DNA from: Helicobacter sp.
GTDB lineage: Bacteria > Campylobacterota > Campylobacteria > Campylobacterales > Helicobacteraceae
Assembly (NCBI RefSeq): GCF_022770205.1
Contig: NZ_JALEIK010000038.1
Span: forward strand, 37,816 to 101,815
Direction: 5' to 3'
Length of the DNA stretch: 64,000 nt
The position numbers and the translations under genes are program-made. The notes below the pieces were generated by a model. The model searched no databases, was not told the DNA's origin, and saw nothing but the letters and a program-made list of their open reading frames with translations. Positions 18,426-27,813 of this stretch are shown here, one piece after another. How positions within the stretch are numbered: position 1 is the stretch's first letter; each line of letters opens with the position of its first letter.

Positions 18426-19934
18426 ATGTATGCAGATTCAGCCTTAAGTCTTGTTGTGCCCATTATAGTGATTGTTTTGGTGTTTATTACAAAGCGGGTG
18501 GTTTTATCGCTTTTTATTGGAATTGTGGTTGCTGGAGTGATGCTAAAAGATTCCTTATTTGAGATTATAAACTATGTGTTTTCTACGATTTCATCGGTGT
18601 TTTATAGCGATGGAGAAGTGGAAGTTTCAGCGATTTATGTCTTTGGATTTTTAATTCTGCTTGGTGTTTTAACAGAGTTGTTGAAATGTTCTGGTGGAAT
18701 TGCGGCATTTGTAGCGTGGGCTAGACAAAAGGTTAATAACCCTAGAAGCTCGGAGTTTTTGGCGTTTATTGCTGGGATTGTGATTTTTATTGATGATTAT
18801 TTTAATGCTTTGAGTGTTGGGCAAATCGCCCGCCCGCTTAATGATGCAAATCATTCTAGTAGAGAGCGTTTGGCGTATATCATTGATTCCACTTCTGCAC
18901 CGATTTGTATTTTGATGCCAATTTCAAGCTGGGGGGCGTATATTTTAGGGATTATGGGTGGTGTGTTTGGTGCGGATAAAAGCTTTAGCATTCTAGCAAA
19001 TAGCATTGTTGGGAATTTTTATGCGTGGTTTGCCTTGCTTGGGGTATTTTTGACGATTCTTTGGCGGATTAATTTGCCCCAAATGGTGCAATATCAAAAT
19101 GTTGGCGTGCAAGAGTTTGAGGAGATAAAGGAGCATAGTGGAGGGAGTGTGTGGCTTTTGCTTCTGCCGCTTGGGGCATTGTTTGTGTTTGTGGGATTTT
19201 TTATTTTTTATAGCGGATATAGAGTTGTAGGAACTTTTGATTTAATCGCAATGCTTTCAGAAGCGCAAACAGGATTTGCACTCTTTTGGGGAGGGGCTTG
19301 TGCGCTTTTTGTAGCGGTGGTTTTGGCGTTTAATAGAATCTTAGCAAATGAGTATTGGTTGATTCTTAAAGATGGCTTTTTGCTAATGTTGCCTGCAAAT
19401 TTGATTTTGATTTTTGCTTGGGCGATTGGTCCTGTGATTAAAGGGGATTTGCAAACAGGAGTGTATCTAGCAAATTTAAGTAAGGAATTATTAAGCGATG
19501 GAGCACTCTCTGCACATATTGTGATTCCAATTATTTTATTTGTTGCTTCTAGTTTTATTGCTTTTTGTACAGGCACTAGTTGGGGGACATTTGCGATTAT
19601 GCTTCCCATTGGGGCTGGGATTGCGCTAAGTAATGATGTGAGTTTAAATCTTGCTGTGTGTGCTGTGCTATCTGGTGCTGTGTATGGGGATCACGCATCG
19701 CCGATTTCTGATACAACGATTTTATCAGCCACAGGGGCGGGTTGCTCTGTGCATAGCCATTTTGTTACGCAATTTCCTTATGTTACAAGTGTTGCTTTCA
19801 TTGCCTTGTTGTCTTTTGGGATTGCAGGGTATTTTGATAATTTGCTAGCGGGCTATGTTTTTGGGATTCCTGCTTTGATTGCATTATTTTGGTTATATAA
19901 AAGAATCTTTAAGGGAAATGTTTTGAGTGTGTAA
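18426..19934 (+). CDS. NhaC-family Na+/H+ antiporter
   Basis: Inner-membrane protein of about 502 aa with some 11-12 hydrophobic segments, of the NhaC-type antiporter group. Recognisable pieces are FIDDYFNALSVGQIARPLND in the first half, DSTSAPICILMPISSWGAYI, and the second-half CTGTSWGTFAIMLPIGAGIA and SGAVYGDHASPISDTTILS, with the conserved acidic residues expected for cation exchange. The start is ATG 18426, six bases after AAAGGAG; an upstream in-frame TTG is not supported. Exact substrates (Na+/H+ versus organic acid/Na+ exchange) cannot be told from sequence. It ends 4 bases before the convergent selB. Confidence 0.82.
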   Translation: MYADSALSLVVPIIVIVLVFITKRVVLSLFIGIVVAGVMLKDSLFEIINYVFSTISSVFYSDGEVEVSAIYVFGFLILLGVLTELLKCSGGIAAFVAWARQKVNNPRSSEFLAFIAGIVIFIDDYFNALSVGQIARPLNDANHSSRERLAYIIDSTSAPICILMPISSWGAYILGIMGGVFGADKSFSILANSIVGNFYAWFALLGVFLTILWRINLPQMVQYQNVGVQEFEEIKEHSGGSVWLLLLPLGALFVFVGFFIFYSGYRVVGTFDLIAMLSEAQTGFALFWGGACALFVAVVLAFNRILANEYWLILKDGFLLMLPANLILIFAWAIGPVIKGDLQTGVYLANLSKELLSDGALSAHIVIPIILFVASSFIAFCTGTSWGTFAIMLPIGAGIALSNDVSLNLAVCAVLSGAVYGDHASPISDTTILSATGAGCSVHSHFVTQFPYVTSVAFIALLSFGIAGYFDNLLAGYVFGIPALIALFWLYKRIFKGNVLSV

Positions 19935-19938
19935 TGTG

Positions 19939-21765
19939 TTATTTAAACCTGCGCTTGCCATTGTCATTTTCTATGTCTTCAAAGTGATTAAGATAGTCTA
20001 AATAAGCAATGAGATATTTGCGGCTTAGATTTAAATGGGATTTCAAATTATTTAAATCTAAATAGCCTTCTTTTTTGATGATTGTACGCATAAGCTCTAA
20101 AAGCTTGGTTAAATGCTCTGTGCAAACAAAAAGCTTATGGCTTAGGCGTAGAATCTTTTTTTCATTTGTTAAGCGTTTAAAGATTGCATCACCACTTTTT
20201 CTATCAATATCTAGGCTATCATAGAGATTATAGGGTGCAAGGGGTGCGTAGCCTTGATGATGCAATGCGTTGTAAAGGGTTGTATAAAGATAGTCTTCAA
20301 CGCTTTTTGTGTCTTGTAAGGAATTTTTAGGCGATACAAAAAAGGATTCCAACTTCCGTAGCATTTTTTGCGCTAAAAGTTCATTGAGAACATCAAAGGC
20401 AAATTCTTCTGCAATAAAGTTTTGTTTTTGATGGAGAAGGGTTGCGCTTAAGAGTGCATTGGGGTTTTTAGCTAAAATCTTTGCAATCATTTCTTTTACA
20501 AGTGCTCTAGTATGCTTTGGATATGCGATGAGTGCTTTTTCACACACGAAGCAATGCGGAATCTCTTTTGCAATTGCTAGGGCTTTGCTTTGTGGAATTC
20601 TAAAGCGTTGCATTGTGCCAATTAAACCCACTCCTTTTTTATGTGCTTGGAGTAAAATGCTAAATGCGCCTTTAAAATCACCATTGCTTAGAAATTTTAG
20701 ATATTCTAGTTTTTGGGATTTTTTCATAGGATCTATAATGGGGCTTAAAACCTTTCCACCGCCTAGTGTTTGAGTATCATCGCGCAAAATAAAGCGTTCA
20801 TTAAAAATGCTAAAGAGTGGAATTTTAGTTTTTAGTGTGGCAAATTTTTTATTGGAATCCAAAAATAACACGCGACAAGTTGTGCGTAATGCTCCTAAAT
20901 AAAGCATTGTTTCACTATTGTGTTGCACATCACTAAAGCTTTCTAGTTCCACTTCAATTCTATCAAATCCGCGCAAATAGCCCTTTTTGGTGAGCAAATA
21001 GCCCCGTTTAAGCTGATGGTGAGAGATTCCTTGGAGATTGATTGCCACGCGCACACCATTATAGGCAATTTTTGTGTTTTTATTATGGCTTTGGATGTCT
21101 TTGATATTAAGATTACACTCTAAATTACAACACCATATTTTATCTTGTGTGCTTAAATCCCCATCCATTAGCGTGCCACTTACCACGCATCCTAAACCTT
21201 TAATGCTAAAGGAGCGATCTATGTAATAGCGGAAAAACCCTAAGTTTTCACGCTTAAGTTTTGGGAGTGAAAAAAGCGTGCTTTTAAGTGTTTCAATGCT
21301 AGTTTTATCATAAATAGAAGCATTTAAAAGGCGATATTTTAAGCCTTGAAAATTAGAAAAAAGCATTGCAATTTCTGCTTCGCGCTTTTTTAATGTAGTA
21401 TTTTTTACCAAATCGCATTTGCTTAACACGACAATAAAATCCCTAATCCCAAGCAAATACGCAATTCTTAAATGCTCTAAAGTCTGGGGCATTACCCCTT
21501 CATTTGCGGCAATAACAAGCAAGGCATAATCTATCCCAAACGCTCCTGCAATCATATTTTTCACTAATTTTTCGTGTCCGGGAGCATCAATAAAAGCGAT
21601 GTTTTTATCCCTTTGTGTGAGATTTGAAAAGCTTAAATCAAGTGTGATTCCACGCTCTTTTTCACTTGGTGTGCCATCACCCCAAAATCCATTAAGTGCG
21701 GCAATTAAGCTTGTCTTTCCGTGGTCAATATGCCCCATTGTGCCAAGGATTAAATGTGTTTGCAT
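19939..21765 (-). CDS. selB: Selenocysteine-specific elongation factor SelB
   Basis: Delivers Sec-tRNA to the ribosome at UGA codons that carry a SECIS hairpin. The 608-aa protein has the EF-Tu-like G domain: GHIDHGKT (G1), FIDAPGHEKL (G3) and SKCD (G4, for NKxD). Beta-barrel domains follow, then C-terminal winged-helix repeats (from about residue 380) that bind SECIS RNA. I start at ATG 21765, which places the G1 motif at the usual distance; an in-frame ATG at 21789 would add eight residues. The start overlaps the end of selA by 16 bases, indicating coupled translation. Confidence 0.95.
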   Translation of the reverse strand: MQTHLILGTMGHIDHGKTSLIAALNGFWGDGTPSEKERGITLDLSFSNLTQRDKNIAFIDAPGHEKLVKNMIAGAFGIDYALLVIAANEGVMPQTLEHLRIAYLLGIRDFIVVLSKCDLVKNTTLKKREAEIAMLFSNFQGLKYRLLNASIYDKTSIETLKSTLFSLPKLKRENLGFFRYYIDRSFSIKGLGCVVSGTLMDGDLSTQDKIWCCNLECNLNIKDIQSHNKNTKIAYNGVRVAINLQGISHHQLKRGYLLTKKGYLRGFDRIEVELESFSDVQHNSETMLYLGALRTTCRVLFLDSNKKFATLKTKIPLFSIFNERFILRDDTQTLGGGKVLSPIIDPMKKSQKLEYLKFLSNGDFKGAFSILLQAHKKGVGLIGTMQRFRIPQSKALAIAKEIPHCFVCEKALIAYPKHTRALVKEMIAKILAKNPNALLSATLLHQKQNFIAEEFAFDVLNELLAQKMLRKLESFFVSPKNSLQDTKSVEDYLYTTLYNALHHQGYAPLAPYNLYDSLDIDRKSGDAIFKRLTNEKKILRLSHKLFVCTEHLTKLLELMRTIIKKEGYLDLNNLKSHLNLSRKYLIAYLDYLNHFEDIENDNGKRRFK

Positions 21766-23138
21766 TGTAGTTCTTTGTGTAATGCGCAAAAGGATTCCAC
21801 AATTTGCACTAAATCTCCTTCTAAAAGTGTGCGCACATCTAAAATCAAAGCGGAATTTTCTAAGCGAGCAATGATTCTATGGTTGCGTAAATGTTGTTCT
21901 AATTTTGTTGCATCAAGCTTTAAGAAATTTAAGTCTTTTGCATAAAATGCCACACCAAAGGATTCTAAAGAATGGTTTGGCATTGCTCCACCACCGCTAT
22001 AACTTTTAGTTGGAATCACTTTAGGCTTAAAGCAAGGCGGAATCCCTTTTGCTAATTCTTGTGCTAAAGTGTGTAAGAAATCCTTATCCCTTAAGAGCAT
22101 TTGTAGAGTTGGAATCGCTTTAACATTGCCTTGTAAATACGCATTGAGTGTCGCTTCAAGGGCTGCAATGGTGAATTTATCTGCGCGCAACATTCTTAAA
22201 AGTTGGTTTTGCTTAAGCTTATTGATGTGTGCTTTTTTGCCAAGGATAATCCCTGCTTGCGCTGTGCCTAAAAGTTTATCTCCACTAAAGCTTATAAGAC
22301 TTGGATTAAGCGTGCAAATGCTTTGCAATGAAGGCTCAAATCCTTTAAATATGGAATCTAAAATGTCAAAATATCCGCTTCCTAAATCATAATAATCTAT
22401 CAAATCACACTCTTTTGCAAGGGCTATAAGCTCTTTAAGCTCCACCTCCTTGCTAAAACCTGTAATGGTATAGTTAGACTTGTGCACCTTAAAGAGCATC
22501 GCACTATCTGTGTTAATGGCGTCTTTGTAATCTTTTAAATGGGTTTTATTTGTTGTGCCAACTTCGCGCAAAATTGCCCCAGAATCCTCCATAACGCACG
22601 GAATCCTAAAGCCTCCACCAATTTCTATTAGCTCCCCGCGTGAGATAATCACTTCCTTGCCTTTTGCAAAAGTGTTTAGGATTAAAAACACAGCAGCGGC
22701 ATTGTTATTCACAACTAGCACATCTTCAGCATTTAAAAGCGTTTTAAAAAGCCTTTGTAGATGCAGATAACGCTCACTTCTTTTGCCGGTTTGTAAGTGA
22801 TATTCTAAGTTGTTGTATTGCGTTAAAAGAGGCTTGATTTCTTCTAGGATTTCTTCTGAAAAGACACTTCGCCCTAAGTTTGTATGCACCACAATCCCCG
22901 TAGCGTTAATGAGTGGCTTTAGGGATTTTTGTGTAGCGTTTTGATACAGCATTATAATGCGCTTTATACAACTCTCAAAGTCTAGTAATTCCCCGCCCTT
23001 TAATAATTCTTGGCGATAGCTGTCTAAAAACTCTAAAGTTAGCCTTTTTAAAAGGTTTTGGTTTGGTGTTTGTAATTTTGCATTGAGTGCATTTAGGAGT
23101 TTATCTGTTTTTGGAATCTGTTGTAAAAGTGTTTGCAT
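21750..23138 (-). CDS. selA: L-seryl-tRNA(Sec) selenium transferase
   Basis: PLP enzyme that converts Ser-tRNA(Sec) to Sec-tRNA(Sec) using selenophosphate. About 462 aa. Visible are the NATGIVVHTNLGRS motif, NNNAAAVFLILN, a GGGFRIP segment and the PLP lysine in SFSGDKLLG, followed by AGIILG. I start at ATG 23138 (MQTLLQQIPKTDKLLNAL, matching family N-termini), directly after the leuB stop; the longer in-frame start would lie inside leuB. It is the fourth gene of a leu-sel transcript. No selD, tRNA-Sec or selenoprotein gene is visible in this window. Confidence 0.94.
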   Translation of the reverse strand: MQTLLQQIPKTDKLLNALNAKLQTPNQNLLKRLTLEFLDSYRQELLKGGELLDFESCIKRIIMLYQNATQKSLKPLINATGIVVHTNLGRSVFSEEILEEIKPLLTQYNNLEYHLQTGKRSERYLHLQRLFKTLLNAEDVLVVNNNAAAVFLILNTFAKGKEVIISRGELIEIGGGFRIPCVMEDSGAILREVGTTNKTHLKDYKDAINTDSAMLFKVHKSNYTITGFSKEVELKELIALAKECDLIDYYDLGSGYFDILDSIFKGFEPSLQSICTLNPSLISFSGDKLLGTAQAGIILGKKAHINKLKQNQLLRMLRADKFTIAALEATLNAYLQGNVKAIPTLQMLLRDKDFLHTLAQELAKGIPPCFKPKVIPTKSYSGGGAMPNHSLESFGVAFYAKDLNFLKLDATKLEQHLRNHRIIARLENSALILDVRTLLEGDLVQIVESFCALHKELQCKHI

Positions 23139-23140
23139 TT

Positions 23141-24211
23141 TTAGAGTTTTGTAATTTTCTTCGCTATCACACTCCCAATACGCTCGCAATTGCACACTTC
23201 TTTTGCGCCATAATCTGCAATGTCTTTTGTGCGGAATCCTTCTTGTAGCACTTCTTCAATTGCCTTTTCAATCGCTTCTGCTGCTTGCATTTGTCCTAAA
23301 GAGTAGCGTAGCATCATAGCGGCACTTGCAATAGCTGCAATTGGATTTGCAATGCCTGTTCCTGCAATATCTGGCGCACTTCCGTGGATGGGTTCATAAA
23401 TTGCTGCTTTTGCGCCAATAGACGCACTAGGGAGCAAGCCAATAGAGCCACTTAGCATACTTGCTTCATCGCTTAAAATATCTCCAAAAAGATTGCCTGT
23501 TACAATCACATCAAATTGCTTAGGATTCTTAATTAATTGCATTGCTGCATTATCCACATACATATGGCTTAACTCTATATCTTGGTATTCCTTTGCCACT
23601 TCGCTGACAACTTCACGCCACAGCTGACTAACATCTAGCACATTTGCTTTATCCACGGAGCACACTTTTTTCTTGCGTTTTCTTGCCGCAACAAAGGCTG
23701 TGTGGGCAATGCGCCTAACTTCATCAACACTATACACCATTGTATTAAAGCCCCTATCCCTATCACGCCCCTTTGGTGTGCCAAAATAGATTCCACCAAT
23801 TAGCTCACGCACCACTAGAATATCTACGCCTTCAATCACTTCAGCCTTTAGCGTGCTAGCATCAATGAGAGCATCATAAACCTTAGCAGGGCGGAAGTTT
23901 GCAAAGACTTCTAAGCTTTTTCTTAAATCTAATAATCCACTCTCTGGGCGTAACTCGCGCGGCAAATTATCCCATTTCTCACCACCAATTGCACCAAAGA
24001 GTGTAGCATCTGCTTTTAAGCAACCTTCAATGGTTTCTTTAGGCAAGGGAGTGCCTGTTAAATCATACGCAATTCCGCCCATTAAATAATCTTCAAATTC
24101 TAAGTTAAAGCAAAACTTCTCTGCAACAACCTTTAATACCTTTAAGGCTTCATTAATCACTTCAGGTCCGATTCCATCGCCTTTAATCACAGCAATTTTA
24201 TAGCATTGCAT
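23141..24211 (-). CDS. leuB: 3-isopropylmalate dehydrogenase
   Basis: Oxidative decarboxylation of 3-isopropylmalate in leucine synthesis, NAD-dependent. The 356-aa protein begins [16 protein letters not shown], has the [18 protein letters not shown] substrate segment, [10 protein letters not shown], the [14 protein letters not shown] region with catalytic Lys, the metal-binding [14 protein letters not shown], and the NAD-binding [18 protein letters not shown]. It overlaps the end of leuD by 14 bases and is followed at once by selA. Confidence 0.96.
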   Translation of the reverse strand: MQCYKIAVIKGDGIGPEVINEALKVLKVVAEKFCFNLEFEDYLMGGIAYDLTGTPLPKETIEGCLKADATLFGAIGGEKWDNLPRELRPESGLLDLRKSLEVFANFRPAKVYDALIDASTLKAEVIEGVDILVVRELIGGIYFGTPKGRDRDRGFNTMVYSVDEVRRIAHTAFVAARKRKKKVCSVDKANVLDVSQLWREVVSEVAKEYQDIELSHMYVDNAAMQLIKNPKQFDVIVTGNLFGDILSDEASMLSGSIGLLPSASIGAKAAIYEPIHGSAPDIAGTGIANPIAAIASAAMMLRYSLGQMQAAEAIEKAIEEVLQEGFRTKDIADYGAKEVCNCERIGSVIAKKITKL

Positions 24212-24710
24212 TAGAATTTCCTAGCTTGTTTTTCGCATATGGGATTAATCCGCCGCTCTCTAAAAGCTCTAGCATAAAAGGCGGAATCGCATTGAAAACA
24301 TAATCACAATTTTGCGTGTGGTTTTTAATCACACCGCCTTTTAAATCAATCTCTAAAACATCGCCTTCCTTAATGGAATCTGCTTCTTTAATCTCTAAAA
24401 TGGGTAAGCCTGTGTTAAAGGCATTGCGATAAAAAATACGCGCATAACTCTTTGCAATCACAGCACTAATCCCAGCAGCTTTAATTGCCACAGGTGCGTG
24501 TTCTCTACTAGAGCCGCAACCAAAGTTTTCGCCTGCTACAATAATATCGCCCTTAGTAATGGAATCCACAAAGCCATTTCTAGCATCTTCCATTAAATGC
24601 GAGGCTAGGATTGCAGAATCTGTTGTGTTTAAATAGCGTGCAGCAATGATTAAATCTGTGTCTATATTGTCCCCAAACTTCCACGCCTTTGCGTTTTTGA
24701 TTGCTTGCAT
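24198..24710 (-). CDS. leuD: 3-isopropylmalate dehydratase small subunit
   Basis: Swivelling-domain subunit that forms isopropylmalate isomerase with LeuC. The 170-aa protein has [17 protein letters not shown], the [18 protein letters not shown] signature and [19 protein letters not shown] start at ATG 24710 with GAGGA 6 bases upstream; the longer in-frame start overlaps the preceding small gene. The large subunit gene leuC, which normally sits next to leuD, is absent from this cluster, and leuA is also missing, so both must lie elsewhere. Confidence 0.94.
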   Translation of the reverse strand: MQAIKNAKAWKFGDNIDTDLIIAARYLNTTDSAILASHLMEDARNGFVDSITKGDIIVAGENFGCGSSREHAPVAIKAAGISAVIAKSYARIFYRNAFNTGLPILEIKEADSIKEGDVLEIDLKGGVIKNHTQNCDYVFNAIPPFMLELLESGGLIPYAKNKLGNSNAML

Positions 24711-24711
24711 T

Positions 24712-24927
24712 TTAGTCCTCATAGACTTCAAGCTTTGTGCCATTCCAATACCAATCTTTGCTAAAAAGCATTTTTTTACAAGATTCTGGCACTTTTAGGA
24801 AAAATACTCTTTGTGCATCTATATCATTTGAGATTAGAGCGTGTTCAATCCCTAAGATTAAGTTTTCTTTTGAAACTTTGACATTCTCTACTAAGACATT
24901 GCGTGTTTGTTGATTAATAATTGTCAT
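24712..24927 (-). CDS. Small conserved-looking protein of unknown function ahead of leuD
   Basis: I do not recognise this 71-aa protein. It has no signal peptide, membrane helix or metal motif; it is mixed alpha/beta in look, with a Lys/Cys stretch (ESCKKMLFSKDWYWNG) and an acidic C-terminus. It is very likely a real gene: AAGGAGAG precedes its ATG, a good -10 box lies 25 bases upstream, and its stop is 1-2 bases from the leuD start. It sits first in the leu-sel operon, where leuC would be expected. Confidence 0.65.
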   Translation of the reverse strand: MTIINQQTRNVLVENVKVSKENLILGIEHALISNDIDAQRVFFLKVPESCKKMLFSKDWYWNGTKLEVYED

Positions 24928-24951
24928 TTTCTCTCCTTAGCATAAGGGATT

Positions 24952-24957
24952 ATTATA
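24952..24957 (-). promoter_or_regulatory. Putative -10 box of the leu-sel operon
   Basis: TATAAT on the minus strand, 25 bases upstream of the 71-aa gene's ATG, implies a short leader of under 20 bases. A 7-base inverted pair (GCATAAG at 24940 and CTTATGC at 24990) brackets the divergent promoter region. Confidence 0.45.
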
Positions 24958-25006
24958 ACAAAAGAATTAATGAAATAATTTAAATAAAACTTATGCGCAT
25001 TCAAAA

Positions 25007-25012
25007 TATAAT
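25007..25012 (+). promoter_or_regulatory. Putative -10 box of the mod operon
   Basis: TATAAT lies 38 bases before the modA ATG at 25050. I saw no convincing ModE-type operator or Moco riboswitch in the short leader. Confidence 0.45.
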
Positions 25013-25049
25013 GCTAATGTAAATAAAATTGGTGATGAAAGGAGGGAAA

Positions 25050-25814
25050 ATGTTAAGCAGAATCAAAAAGGCGATTGTTGTTGGGATTTTGGGAGTGGTT
25101 TTTAGTGTTAATGCACAAGCAGAAGAGATTAAAGTGCTAGCAGCAGCTTCATTAAAATATGTGCTAGAAGAAATTAAGAGTGATTTTTTAGTCAATAAAA
25201 AAGACGATAAAATTGAGATTTCTTATATTTCAAGTGGCAAAGCTTATGCGCAAATTAAAAATGGTTTTTCCGCACATTTATTTGTTTCAGCAGATGTGAG
25301 CTATCCTGCAAAACTCTATGAAGAAAAGCTAGCCCCAAGCAAAGAGGAGATTTATGCGAAGGGAAAATTAGTGCTTTGGAGCAATGATGAGAACTTTAAA
25401 ATTAAAGAATTTAGCGACATTTTAAATCCTAAAATCACGCATATTGCGATTCCAAACTCTAAACTTGCTCCTTATGGCAGGGCTTCAGTGGAGGCACTAG
25501 AGGCTACAAAAATGCTAGAAAAAGTGCAAGCGAAGTTTGTAATAGGGGAGAGCATAGGGGCGGCAACAACTTATGTGGAATCTAAAAATGCGCAAGTGGG
25601 ATTTACCGCTTTATCCGTGCTAGGAGAGGGTGGGATTAACACGCCTACAATGAGTTTTATTGTGATTGATGAAAAGCTTTATAAGCCCATTTTACAAGCA
25701 CTTGTGATTACAAATTATGGCAAAGACTCTAAGCTTGCTAAGGATTTTAAAGACTATATTCTAAGCAAAAAGGCAAAACAAACATTTATCAAATTTGGAT
25801 ATAGTGTTGAATAG
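25050..25814 (+). CDS. modA: Molybdate ABC transporter substrate-binding protein
   Basis: Periplasmic receptor for molybdate. The 254-aa protein has a signal peptide cleaved near AQAEE, then the family N-terminus IKVLAAASLKYVLEEI, the KLAPSKEEIYAKGKLVLWS strand, IAIPNSKLAPYGRASVEAL and the C-terminal ALVITNYGKDSKLAKDF. The anion-binding Ser residues expected near AAAS and SSGK are present. The start is ATG 25050, directly after AAAGGAGGGAAA, one of the best ribosome sites in the window. It heads a four-gene operon modA-TOBE-modB-modC. Confidence 0.92.
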   Translation: MLSRIKKAIVVGILGVVFSVNAQAEEIKVLAAASLKYVLEEIKSDFLVNKKDDKIEISYISSGKAYAQIKNGFSAHLFVSADVSYPAKLYEEKLAPSKEEIYAKGKLVLWSNDENFKIKEFSDILNPKITHIAIPNSKLAPYGRASVEALEATKMLEKVQAKFVIGESIGAATTYVESKNAQVGFTALSVLGEGGINTPTMSFIVIDEKLYKPILQALVITNYGKDSKLAKDFKDYILSKKAKQTFIKFGYSVE

Positions 25815-26214
25815 ACTTAAAGGCATCTTAACGCATTTTGACGCACAAGAAGGGATTTTGCGCCTTTGTGTGCGCTTGTGTGATGATGCTAAAAAGTTGG
25901 AATCGCAAATGCTAAATGTGCTTTTGTTAGAGGATTCCACATTTTTAGAGCCATTTTTACAAAAAACCTTAAAATTGTGCTTTAAAGAAAGCAGCGTAAT
26001 TGTAGGCTTAGAGCTAAAGGGCTTGCACAATACCTTTAAATCCAAAATTTTAGACATACAAACAGACACACTCTTTGCAAGGCTAGTGTTAGAAGTGCAA
26101 AATAGCGCAATTGCCGCCTTGTGTCCGCTTGATTTTATTAAACAAAATGCTTTAAAAAAGGGGGATTGCGTGAAGTGGCACATCCCTGAAAATGCTGTGA
26201 TGCTCTATGCTTGA
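25795..26214 (+). CDS. TOBE-domain molybdenum-binding protein
   Basis: About 139 aa or slightly fewer, resembling the C-terminal molybdate-binding half of ModE without a DNA-binding domain. The second half (SAIAALCPLDFIKQNALKKGDCVKWHIPENAVML) has the TOBE beta-strand pattern. C. jejuni carries a similar gene between modA and modB. It might store molybdate or modulate the transporter; this is inference. The start is uncertain: TTG 25795, GTG 25804 or TTG 25807, all overlapping the end of modA. It overlaps modB by 8 bases. Confidence 0.72.
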   Translation: MDIVLNRLKGILTHFDAQEGILRLCVRLCDDAKKLESQMLNVLLLEDSTFLEPFLQKTLKLCFKESSVIVGLELKGLHNTFKSKILDIQTDTLFARLVLEVQNSAIAALCPLDFIKQNALKKGDCVKWHIPENAVMLYA

Positions 26215-26875
26215 GGGCTTTTTTCTCACAATGCTTTTAACGCTTAAAGTAGCGTTAATAACGACCTTTGTACTTTTTATCCTTGCAATTCCGCTAGCAT
26301 ATTTTCTAGCCTTTAATAAAAGCAAACTGACACCAATTTTAGAAGCCATTGTCTCAATGCCCTTAGTGCTTCCACCTAGTGTTTTGGGCTTTTATTTACT
26401 CATTGCCTTTAGTCCGCAAAGCTTTTTGGGCAAGTTTTTGCTAGAAACTTTTAACCTTAAGCTTGTCTTTAGCTTTGAAGGGCTGATTGTAGGCTCTGTG
26501 ATTTTCTCGCTTCCCTTTATGGTAAATCCCATTCAAGCAGGATTTTCTGCACTTCCTAAATCGCTTTTTGAAGCAGCTTTAACACTTGGAAAAAATCGCC
26601 TTAGCATTCTTTATGCTGTGTTATTACCCAATATTTCACGCTCACTGCTTGTTGGAATTGTGGTAACTTTTGCACACACCATCGGTGAGTTTGGCGTGGT
26701 GATGATGATTGGAGGAAATATACAAGGCGTTACACGCGTAGCAAGCATTGCGATTTATGATGAGGTAGAATCGCTAAATTACGCCCTAGCGCATCAATAT
26801 GCTTTGACTTTGTTTGTGGTTACATTTTTGATTTTACTTTTGACTTTTTATTTGAATAAAAGAGGGGCAAAGTGA
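26207..26875 (+). CDS. modB: Molybdate ABC transporter permease
   Basis: Inner-membrane permease of 222 aa with five hydrophobic segments. It has the ModB/CysT-type EAA loop (EAALTLGKNRLSILYAVLLPNI), which docks onto the ATPase, and the segment HTIGEFGVVMMIGGNIQG, characteristic of ModB. The ATG at 26207 overlaps the TOBE gene and its stop overlaps modC by 4 bases. Confidence 0.94.
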   Translation: MLEGFFLTMLLTLKVALITTFVLFILAIPLAYFLAFNKSKLTPILEAIVSMPLVLPPSVLGFYLLIAFSPQSFLGKFLLETFNLKLVFSFEGLIVGSVIFSLPFMVNPIQAGFSALPKSLFEAALTLGKNRLSILYAVLLPNISRSLLVGIVVTFAHTIGEFGVVMMIGGNIQGVTRVASIAIYDEVESLNYALAHQYALTLFVVTFLILLLTFYLNKRGAK

Positions 26876-27765
26876 TTGTTTTAGACTTTGAAAAACGCCT
26901 TTTAAGTGCGCAAGGTGAGATTGTCTTAAAAGTGGATTGCACCCTTAAAGAGCAGGATTTAATCACGCTTTTTGGAAAAAGTGGGGCGGGTAAAACAACG
27001 ATTTTAAGGATTCTAGCAGGATTAGTTGAGCCAGATTTTGGGCGTGTGCAAGTGGGGGATAAAGTTTGGTTTGAGAAGGCAAAAGAAGCAAGAGGGGCTA
27101 GTGTAAATCTCCCGCCACAAAAACGCTCCATAGGCTTTGTCTTCCAAGACTACGCACTTTTTCCTAATATGAGTGTGGAGGAGAATTTACGCTTTGCCTT
27201 GCCCAAAGGGGCTGATAAAAAAAGGGTTGTAGATTTGCTAGAAATCACAGAGTTACAAGCCCTTGCTAAACAGAAGCCAAACGCGCTAAGTGGAGGACAG
27301 CAACAAAGAGTGGCTTTAGCTAGAGCATTGGTTAGAAACCCTGAGATTTTGCTCTTAGATGAGCCATTTTCGGCTTTGGATTCCGTGATGGCGCATAAAC
27401 TTCAAAAGGAACTCTTAAAAATCCATCGCCATTTTAATCTCACCACATTTCTAGTCAGCCATAATTTTAACGAAGTGTTTTTTCTCTCAAACTTCGTGCT
27501 ATTTATTGAAAAAGGAAGCATACACAAGCAAGGAAGCCCGCATTCTGTGTTTTTACAAGATTTGCCTAGTGGGAAATTCCGTCATAGCGGTGTGGTGCTA
27601 GAGATTAAGAAAAGTGGGCTAGTGTATGTTTTAAGCGTGCTAATTGGTAATGAAATCGCACAAATTGTTGCACAAGAAGAGGAGGTAGCGGGCTTAAAAA
27701 GTGGCAATTGTGTAATGCTCTCTTCAAAAGCGTGGAATCCTGTTGTAACTAAAATTAATCTATAA
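26872..27765 (+). CDS. modC: Molybdate ABC transporter ATP-binding protein
   Basis: Cytoplasmic ATPase of 297 aa energising molybdate import. Walker A is GKSGAGKTT about residue 38, then a Q-loop in FVFQDYALFPNMSVEENL, the signature LSGGQQQRVALARAL, Walker B LLLDEPFSALD and the switch His in VSHNFNE. The last 60 residues look like a C-terminal TOBE domain, though shorter than in E. coli ModC. The start is GTG 26872, overlapping modB by 4 bases. Confidence 0.94.
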   Translation: MIVLDFEKRLLSAQGEIVLKVDCTLKEQDLITLFGKSGAGKTTILRILAGLVEPDFGRVQVGDKVWFEKAKEARGASVNLPPQKRSIGFVFQDYALFPNMSVEENLRFALPKGADKKRVVDLLEITELQALAKQKPNALSGGQQQRVALARALVRNPEILLLDEPFSALDSVMAHKLQKELLKIHRHFNLTTFLVSHNFNEVFFLSNFVLFIEKGSIHKQGSPHSVFLQDLPSGKFRHSGVVLEIKKSGLVYVLSVLIGNEIAQIVAQEEEVAGLKSGNCVMLSSKAWNPVVTKINL

Positions 27766-27813
27766 CGTCTTAAAACTTAAAATCGCATTTGGATTCCGTG
27801 TTTTGGCGTTTAG

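Noticed and set aside
24928..25049. Molybdenum-cofactor riboswitch or ModE operator ahead of modA
   Set aside because: The gap of about 120 bases is AT-rich with two promoters and only a 7-base inverted pair; it is too short and simple for a Moco riboswitch.
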